A program made the position numbers and the translations under genes. The notes beneath the pieces were generated by a model. The model was not told the origin of the DNA and searched no databases. It saw only the letters and a program-made list of their open reading frames with translations. DNA of 64,000 nt from Flectonema sp. DT1601 (Eukaryota > Euglenozoa > Diplonemea > Diplonemida > Diplonemidae): contig OZ025800.1 in the NCBI GenBank assembly GCA_964019425.1, positions 62,001-126,000 of the forward strand. Reading direction: 5' to 3'. This document shows, piece by piece, positions 57,869-64,000 of the stretch (positions are counted from its first letter, which is position 1; every line of letters starts with the position of its first letter).

Positions 57869-59641
57869 TCATGTTCTGATGTTTTGATTTCTCAATGAGA
57901 GAATAATCAAAGCCAAATAAGGATAAATAACCCACTCTGGTACTGTCGCAGCCCCCAGGGTGCTGCCAGCTACAGTTCCAACGATCGAACTCGCCCAATG
58001 AGAAGTGGATTTAACGAACTCAATATCAGCTCCCGAACTCGACCAGTACGGAAATCCAAACTGAGAACCAAATGCTCCCCCGAGTGACGACCCAATCACA
58101 CTTCCAATATAAATAGAAGAAGACTTCTTTAATGATTCCAGAGCGTGATAGACGTGGTTCGATATAGTTCGTGGTTTCCAATCATTGGCGATATATTTAA
58201 TTACTTTTGAGAAGACTACTAAAGCTGCCATACGAGGACCAGATATTTTCTTTTGACCAGTGCAAGTTAGTAAGTCTGCTACCGACTCTGCTATCGCAAG
58301 TGGAACTGAAGTACCACTGCGAACGCCTTCTATAATTCGAATGACAGCAAAAAGTAAAGGATGGACTTCTTCAAGCCATGAGCGAATACCTGCAGAGACA
58401 GCTATTTTAATCTTTTCTTTGTATGTTATCTTTTCATCGTGAAGTTGACCTAATAGTACACCAATAGCTACTAACATATGAGGTGATAAAGTGTGTATTT
58501 GATATTGAGAAACATGATCGCTATCTGATACCCCAACACTAGTAAACAACACACCACTGTATCTATTGACTGATACTAAACTTGCTCTCCCAGTTAAACT
58601 ACGAAGAGTTGTGACTGATGAAGTTCCAAGGAACTTATACGACGCAATCGTAGAACCAATTTGAGTTGCATTGTCTGCTGAAGTTATTGGTATAAAGTTA
58701 GCCATGTCATGGGGATGCTTAGTCTTAGCCCTTTGAGAGTAGAATCTTTCTTGTCCAACTGGAAATCTAAAATTGCTAATTAAATCACCACAGATCTTAT
58801 GAGATACAATATTATCTCCTGTTTTCAAAGATAAATCTTTAAAATTATGAATTCCCCCATCGTTGAAGGCGTGAACTGATACATCCCTCCTCGCCAATCC
58901 CAACTCAACAACTTCAGCTCCACCTTTTGAGTGTCCAGATGCTAGTCGTATAAAACCAATCGGTTTTGCGTATGAGATTACTTCCTTCTCTCCAAAGCGT
59001 CTTCCTTTTGGAATCAGAACAAAGTCACTCTTGCCGACTTCACTTTGAAAACCGATACAGTTCGATATATTTGTGCATCTTTCAAAAGCCTCTGATACGT
59101 CAGTAGTGGTACCTAAATCATTTAATCCCCTAATTGAAGTATCCCATCCTCTACCTGGTTGAACAGTATAACCAGATAAAGTATCCGCGTTGTGAGAAGT
59201 TTTAGAACAGTTCACGTCGTGGAAGTTGAGCAAGTCTTTTGCGTGAGGATTTAATTCAGGTGTCCCAGCTAATAAATATTTTAAATCCAACCATATATCA
59301 TAGGCTGTCGCTGTACCACGAGACACAGTCCAGGTTACTAAATGTGGTGTTGTAAGAGATGCAATAAACGCGAACCTATCAGTGACGTCTAATACGATTA
59401 GTTTTGGTAATGTCGAGTCTTGTTCTATTTTAGTTTGTAATACTGTCTTTCTTTCACTTGCTGGAAATTTGTTTAATTGGTATGCTAATTTTGCAAGTTT
59501 GGCACCAGTTGCCGCACTCGTATAAGGATCAACACCAGCCTCTAGCGATTGGAAAGTTTCAGGAGGCAGCATATCAATTTTAAAGAATCCATGATCCTTT
59601 ATTATTGAGTTGGTCTTTGTTATGTTCTCTTGACGAGCCAT
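57869..59641 (-). CDS. Lipase class 3-like alpha/beta hydrolase with C-terminal glycine zipper
   Basis: A single exon codes 590 residues. The nucleophile elbow SGHSKGGAEVVELGLAR (Ser about residue 236) fits the GHSxGG pattern of class 3 lipases and related hydrolases, followed by VHAFNDGG where a strand and the acidic residue are expected. The N-terminal 230 residues include a strand IVLDVTDRFAFIASL. After the hydrolase core, residues about 500-580 are Gly/Ser/Ala-rich with spaced glycines (GSVIGSSLGGAFGSQFG, then IVGTVAGSTLGAAT), like glycine-zipper membrane segments, ending with a hydrophobic YPYLALIIL. This could anchor the enzyme in a membrane. The substrate is unknown. The acceptor TTTATTTCATACAG ends at 59664. 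Confidence 0.72.
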   Translation of the reverse strand: MARQENITKTNSIIKDHGFFKIDMLPPETFQSLEAGVDPYTSAATGAKLAKLAYQLNKFPASERKTVLQTKIEQDSTLPKLIVLDVTDRFAFIASLTTPHLVTWTVSRGTATAYDIWLDLKYLLAGTPELNPHAKDLLNFHDVNCSKTSHNADTLSGYTVQPGRGWDTSIRGLNDLGTTTDVSEAFERCTNISNCIGFQSEVGKSDFVLIPKGRRFGEKEVISYAKPIGFIRLASGHSKGGAEVVELGLARRDVSVHAFNDGGIHNFKDLSLKTGDNIVSHKICGDLISNFRFPVGQERFYSQRAKTKHPHDMANFIPITSADNATQIGSTIASYKFLGTSSVTTLRSLTGRASLVSVNRYSGVLFTSVGVSDSDHVSQYQIHTLSPHMLVAIGVLLGQLHDEKITYKEKIKIAVSAGIRSWLEEVHPLLFAVIRIIEGVRSGTSVPLAIAESVADLLTCTGQKKISGPRMAALVVFSKVIKYIANDWKPRTISNHVYHALESLKKSSSIYIGSVIGSSLGGAFGSQFGFPYWSSSGADIEFVKSTSHWASSIVGTVAGSTLGAATVPEWVIYPYLALIILSLRNQNIRT

Positions 59642-59813
59642 CTGTTGGAGTTGACCCTTTGTTCTGTATGAAATAAATTAATGAAATGAAGAAGGAATAA
59701 CAGTCTCTGAACAGATATTATAATAATGTTATAAATCTATAGAATAGTCTAATCAAAAGACTTGTTGGAGTTCGTAAATGTAATCAGCCGAAGGAAAGTA
59801 AAAAAGGGAATTC

Positions 59814-60366
59814 TTATGAGTCGGCGTCATTGGTTTCCTCCTTATTTTTTGTTTTTTGAATTCGCTTTCGCAGTACTTTCTTTTTTTGTTGTTTTGCGGA
59901 GGACTTTTCTTTTTCTTCTTCTTCTTCAACTAGCCGAGCGAACCATCCTTTTCTTTCAAACTGTGGGACAGCAGGTAAGTAGGCGCACATACACTCACGA
60001 AGGGTTTTTACCAGAAAACAGAGTCCAACTAACCCAATTTGGTTTGGGATGTATCCAAGATTGGCGCTGTGGGTAATTTGCTAATAAGAAGACCAACCAA
60101 CTTGACTACAAAAACCATTCAGATAGTAAACAGTAAGCTCTATATCTAATCGCAGACCGTAATAGATCTGAATAGTCTTCTCCGACTTCGTCGTTGCTGA
60201 AAAAAAAAAAAAAAAAAAAAAAAGAAAAAAAAAGTATTTCATACCACGTCACCAGAGTCACTGATACGATAGTAACAAACACCCACCACTTTTGCTTCCG
60301 AGGTAACTCCTCTGCTGTCGGTTTGGGAGGTCGAGGAGCCACCTTTTTACTCAGCCACATAAACAT
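59814..60366 (-). CDS. Small membrane protein hidden in three exons, 107 aa
   Basis: Exons are 60366-60245, 60066-60012 and 59960-59814, with introns of 178 and 51 bp (donors GTATGA and GTAAAA, acceptors TTACCCACAG and TGTCCCACAG). Phases 2 and 0 match. The protein starts MFMWLSKKVAPRPPKP, has a transmembrane helix (WWVFVTIVSVTLVT), a short second hydrophobic stretch across exons 2 and 3 (IGLVGLCFLFERKGW) and a Glu/Lys tail (EEEEKEKSSAK, then RKRIQKTKNKEE). Intron 1 contains a SINE-like copy whose poly-T and CAG give a competing acceptor. Using that, the frame stays open to a stop at 60106 (70-residue product). I prefer the three-exon model because its third exon reads as real protein. No family recognised. 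Confidence 0.55.
60134..60223 (+). repeat. SINE-like repeat copy inside an intron
   Basis: It shares AGCTCTATATCTAATCGCAGAC, then GATCTGAATAGTCTTCTCC, GACTTCGTCG and a run of 24 A with the family members at 42.8 and 47.8 kb. It lies antisense in intron 1 of the small membrane-protein gene. Read with the gene, it supplies a 23-T tract followed directly by CAG. Confidence 0.65.
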
Positions 60367-60499
60367 TTTAGAAAGTGTTTGACTGCCCTGTTTGAATGAG
60401 CTACAATATAATTGATCAAAACAAAACTATTTCAATCAAATCCTCCCTAAAGAATAATTACGTTTAACGTGTGAAAAAAAGTAAAAATAATATTAATAA

Positions 60500-60620
60500 T
60501 AGTTTAATAAAGCTTATTTATTAAACTTAAATAATAAACTTTTAGTTACTATTATTATGTAAGGCTCAAATGAGAAGGCTGAAAATTTATTTCAAAAAAG
60601 ATTTTCAGCCTTCTTATCTA
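60500..60620. terminator. Two hairpins 3' of the TM9SF gene
   Basis: A 14-bp perfect stem (AGAAGGCTGAAAAT at 60573-60586 with its complement at 60601-60614, 14-nt loop) and a second inverted repeat (GTTTAATAA with TTATTAAAC, about 60503-60527) lie between the TM9SF stop at 60731 and the next gene start at 60366. They would be in the 3'UTR or spacer. A role in RNA processing is a guess. Confidence 0.45.
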
Positions 60621-60730
60621 AGAAACGTGTATAAAAAAATGTTTAAATGAGCAAAAAAACAATAAAAAAAGAGGGTTAAATTTTTTTAATGCAATTAACA
60701 AACAAATACTAAAAAAGAACATTAGAAACA

Positions 60731-62823
60731 CTAATCTATCTTTATATATGAGTAAATCGAGACGATGAACATCCAAGAGGCAAAAAATCCACAAATCGCC
60801 ACCAATATTGTTAAAGAAAGAGCACTAACCAAACAGAATGAGCAATAGACTATAAAGCCAGTCCAAGAACTAACTTTTAAAACAGTGCAGTAATACGACA
60901 CACAATAAGCTAGATAATAAATACCCATTCCTGAAGACGCAAACATGCTTCTCCACCACCACTGATGATCTTCATTAAGTAACAAATGATAAATATAAAC
61001 AACAACAGTAAGAGCTACTGTCACAATAACGACAGCGAACACAAGAGACAAGAACCCGAACACATAATAAACCTGACCCTGTTTTTTTTTTTTTTTTTTG
61101 ATTATTTTTCTTTATTTTTTGACCTTCTTTTTTAATCAAACGAGACATACCTGCCAAATTGCCCTCATCAAAAGACGGATTTCGACGTGTGCAGCAGCAT
61201 ACGGAACTAGTCCAGGAAGCTGTTTTTTTATTTAAGTAAAAGAAAGCCATTCGTTCTTTGTCAAATAAAATAACTAAAACAAGTCATACGAAAATAGTCG
61301 GAATAATGTGAAAGATCCATTTCCGAGATGGAATGCGTCGTTCCAGTTCATTAAAACGTAAAGGGATTTCTACTGGTCGACGAAATGCGTAAGCTGCACC
61401 GAAAAAAGCAAGTGGAATACTTGTCCCAAACCACGACAGCAGAATTACAAATGCAACTTTCAGTGTGACAGCGTTCGATGCACCGTGCACTGATAGAAGT
61501 ATTTCGCAGAATCCCCAAATTACAAAACAGAATCCTGGGAACACCGTCGCTGATTTGACGACTGTCGGCCAAGACTTGCAATGGAAGAGAGCCAAGAATC
61601 TTCCAGTTGTGTATCCATTTAGTATAGACATTGCGACAAACAATGAAATAGTTGTAGTCACAACTGCTCCTCTGTAAGAAGGAGATAAGAAACCGAACAT
61701 AGCAGCAGAGAGTACTGTTCCTCCCATCCCAACTAGCTGCGCACCAGTTCCTATTATTCCAGCAAACAGTTCCGGGTGAGGAGGTGGTCTGAAAACATCT
61801 CCTGCAATCCACTTCCATCCAGTCACGTCTTGATCTTCACCGTCTTCATGATATCTGTTTTATTAATATATTTATGTGTTACAATACCTTAAGAAGACTC
61901 TCTAATAATACATACCTGTCAATATCTCTACGTAGTGTTCTCATAAGTATTAATATGACCATACTACTTAAACATAACAACACAAGAAGTGATTGAGTTA
62001 TTAATCTCCAATGAGGAGCTGCTTCCGAAGCAGCACCAGTGTTTTGAAGATAATAATCCCAACGAGTTCCCCATGCTGATGCTGGTTTTTCTATCCAAGA
62101 TACGGAGTAGGTCCAGTGGATTTGTTTTGAAGATGTTGTGTTTGAGTCAACAAAGAGACGACCAGTGTTTTTAGAACAGTCTGGTTTTCGAATAGAACGA
62201 GGGAATACTTCAAACCCAACGATAATGATTGAGTCGTTGGAAATATAATTATAATGAATACTAAAGTCATGATGATTATGTAAGAATACTTTATCATCTT
62301 CACATCCTCCAATTGAGGCTCCGCGAACTTCCGGTGCTGATCTCAACGGATTTCGATCATCTTTACAAAACTTTTTGATAGCCATTCCTCTCGCGGCATC
62401 TGAAGCTATCAAAGGAAGGTTATCCAAGACCATATTAGTTCTGTATCCTCTTCTTATAAATTCATTGAACTTTCTAATTGATGCAGCAGATAATATATCC
62501 TCACCAGGAGAACACGTTAGTTTCTTACAACTTTCATTCTTCATGATGTTGAATTCATAAAGAGAGGACTCAAGAAGATCACCTTTTAACATCATTCCGA
62601 CATTCACTTTTGACGAGTCTCTTTCAAGTTGATCAGCTCTGCAATATTGTAAAGAATAGTATTCGAAAGGAATGATAGCGTCAACGGATGTGAGTGAGTT
62701 TACTTCTGGTATTGCGATGTGTTTTCCAGTGATGTTCCATGTCTTTAATTCCATTACCGAGTACCCAACACCTTGATTGGGTAGGACCACCACCAACATT
62801 ACTGTTGTTAGTATTGAATACAT
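60731..62823 (-). CDS. Transmembrane 9 superfamily protein (nonaspanin), four exons
   Basis: Exons are 62823-61916, 61854-61290, 61219-61151 and 61078-60731, with introns of 61, 70 and 72 bp. Donors are GTATGT, GTATGA, GTATGT; acceptors all end AAAACAG or AAACAG. Phases agree, giving 629 residues, the family's normal length. A signal peptide leads into the lumenal part (IIPFEYYSLQYC; NVGMMLKGDLLESSLYEF). The nine-helix part begins after RDIDRYHEDGE (exon junction) with GWKWIAGDVFRPP, the family hallmark. Exon 3 codes LPGLVPYAAAHVEIRLLMRAI, and exon 4 codes YYVFGFLSLVFAVV and DHQWWWRSMF. The end YSYIKID carries the KxD signal known to keep these proteins in Golgi/endosomes. TM9SF proteins act in sorting of membrane proteins and adhesion. 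Confidence 0.95.
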
Positions 62824-63058
62824 TTTATTTTATATCTTTGTTGTTGTTGTTGTTTTTTAAAACAAAAGTAATTCACAACTACTTTACAAGCATTTCCGTT
62901 AACTAATTGGTAACAAAAAGGTTGTCTGGAGAGTCAGGTCAGGGTGAGAGATTGACTCACGTTTTGAGCAAGATAACAAGATAGTTATTTTATTGAGAGA
63001 ATAAGAACGAAACAAAAGATTTATTTTTCCTAACAAATAATTTTAATAAGAACACCGA

Positions 63059-63985
63059 CTAATTCAGGACAGCTCCATTAGCTTTCAGAATCTCAACTAG
63101 CTCTTCGTGTGACTCTTCTTTAGCTATGAGGATTGGTTGATGATTTCCGAGAGTGTTATTGACGTCAGCCTTGTAAGAAATTAACAATTCGACTATCTTA
63201 CTGTGATTGTATTTTGAAGCAATACAGAGAGCAGAGTTCCCACTATTATCAATTTGATTAACCTTAGCAGACTTCTTAAGTAATAATTCAACCACCTCAA
63301 TGAAACCATTCTCAACTGCAAATAGAAGTGCACTACGACCTTCATCATTAAGGAAATCAACAATAGCTCCATTCTCAATTAGCATTTCAACAGCTTCCAG
63401 TCGTCCGTTAGTCGCAGCAACTTGCAATGCTGTTACTTTTTGAACCACATAATTCACATCAGCTCCAGCCTTAATTAGTTCTTCCAAAATGCTAACGTAT
63501 CCCAATTTAGATGCAGCGACTAGTGGAGTACAAGGAACAGATCCTCCGTAGTCAGGTTTAGCACCACTTCTAAGTAGTTCTTTAACCACTCCAACGCTAG
63601 AAGCCTGAGATGCTATTAATAAAGGAGAATAACCTTCTATATTCATTCCATTAACGTCAGCTCCTCCTTCAATTAGAATCTTGAGAGCTACTTCATCACC
63701 ACCTGATGAGGCAATCGTTAGAGGAATACCACTGTAGTATACCTGCTGGTTTGGATTAGATCCGTGTGCGAGTAATTGTTTTATTATTTCATGTCTCCCT
63801 TCTTTAACAGCCATCGCCAATGGAGTGAGGTGTATTCTGGTATCAAAATCGTCAGGTTCGACTCCCGCATGAATATACGAGATCACTAAATCTCCTCCAG
63901 CTTTAACCTCTGCTACCAAATTTGCTGAAGTTGGTTCTTTGTCACCAAGTCTTCGTAAGGCAATTGCTTTTTCCGATTCCTCCAT
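63059..63985 (-). CDS. Ankyrin-repeat protein
   Basis: One exon of 308 residues, from the ATG at 63985. After a short N-terminus (MEESEKAIALRRLG) about eight ankyrin repeats of 33 residues run to the end, with the usual TPLxxAxxxGxxxxVxxLLxxGAxxN pattern (for example SALLFAVENGFIEVVELLLK and TALQVAATNGRLEAVEMLIE). No other domain is seen, so it is probably a pure binding protein. The partner is unknown. Confidence 0.92.
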   Translation of the reverse strand: MEESEKAIALRRLGDKEPTSANLVAEVKAGGDLVISYIHAGVEPDDFDTRIHLTPLAMAVKEGRHEIIKQLLAHGSNPNQQVYYSGIPLTIASSGGDEVALKILIEGGADVNGMNIEGYSPLLIASQASSVGVVKELLRSGAKPDYGGSVPCTPLVAASKLGYVSILEELIKAGADVNYVVQKVTALQVAATNGRLEAVEMLIENGAIVDFLNDEGRSALLFAVENGFIEVVELLLKKSAKVNQIDNSGNSALCIASKYNHSKIVELLISYKADVNNTLGNHQPILIAKEESHEELVEILKANGAVLN

Positions 63986-64000
63986 AGTAATTTGATCATT

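Noticed and set aside
60106-60366. 86-codon ORF with a poly-Phe run
   Set aside because: The Phe run is a T-tract inside an intron; the spliced three-exon model is better.
1-64000. tRNA, rRNA or spliced-leader RNA genes
   Set aside because: I looked for the T-loop GTTCRA pattern and known leader motifs by eye and found none convincing; a tRNAscan or Infernal run would be decisive.
1-64000. Virus-derived or LTR elements
   Set aside because: No reverse transcriptase, integrase, capsid or long direct terminal repeats were seen.

Overview
The window is nuclear DNA of a unicellular eukaryote. It is AT-rich, dense with A/T homopolymers, and carries short spliceosomal introns (about 48-218 bp; the donor is nearly always GTAT). 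Every gene I can support, about 18 in all, lies on the minus strand. Many starts have a pyrimidine-rich AG acceptor 5-45 nt before the ATG. One-way gene arrays, few cis introns and an acceptor at each gene start are what spliced-leader organisms show (euglenozoans such as diplonemids, perkinsids, dinoflagellates). A euglenozoan-type protist is my best guess, but this is inference and I found no leader RNA gene.

Layout in window order (transcription runs right to left): a four-domain voltage-gated Ca-type channel (1-4655, 3' end outside the window); a three-exon membrane-anchored coiled-coil/SH3-like protein (4960-8543); a TDP2-like phosphodiesterase (8843-9910); a Plus3/RTF1-like protein (10308-11450); a small coiled-coil protein (13556-13822); an amidase-signature enzyme (15047-16900); a carrier-like membrane protein (17910-18689); a membrane-anchored MYND-finger protein (18954-19784). 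A desert of about 7.8 kb follows. Then come a receptor with a HAMP and a divergent cyclase domain (27586-30162), an SMC ATPase with a huge disordered N-terminus (30456-36755) and a ubiquitin-activating E1 (37043-39967). A second desert (40.0-48.57 kb) holds a 1.78-kb terminal-inverted-repeat DNA transposon, a minisatellite and dispersed repeats. After it come a remarkable ammonium-transporter/cyclase fusion (48570-53408), a Gln/Pro-rich protein (54658-56068), a multi-pass membrane protein (56283-57218), a lipase-like hydrolase (57869-59641), a hidden three-exon small membrane protein (59814-60366), a four-exon TM9SF/nonaspanin (60731-62823) and an ankyrin protein (63059-63985).

The most novel item is the 1492-residue fusion predicted at 48570-53408. 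A transporter-like Amt module has lost its pore histidines. A linker helix joins it to a second Amt module with the canonical pore residues, followed by a coiled coil and a cyclase-homology domain that lacks both metal-binding aspartates. It shares sequence signatures with the receptor at 27.6-30.2 kb, whose first metal Asp is also replaced. Together they suggest a family of pseudo-cyclase signalling proteins, one of which may sense ammonium.

I also find two dispersed repeat families (one SINE-like with poly-A tails, one of about 0.4 kb with conserved hairpins). Cis-intron acceptors are A-rich, in contrast to the pyrimidine-rich acceptors at gene starts. I see no tRNA, rRNA, CRISPR array or virus-like element.
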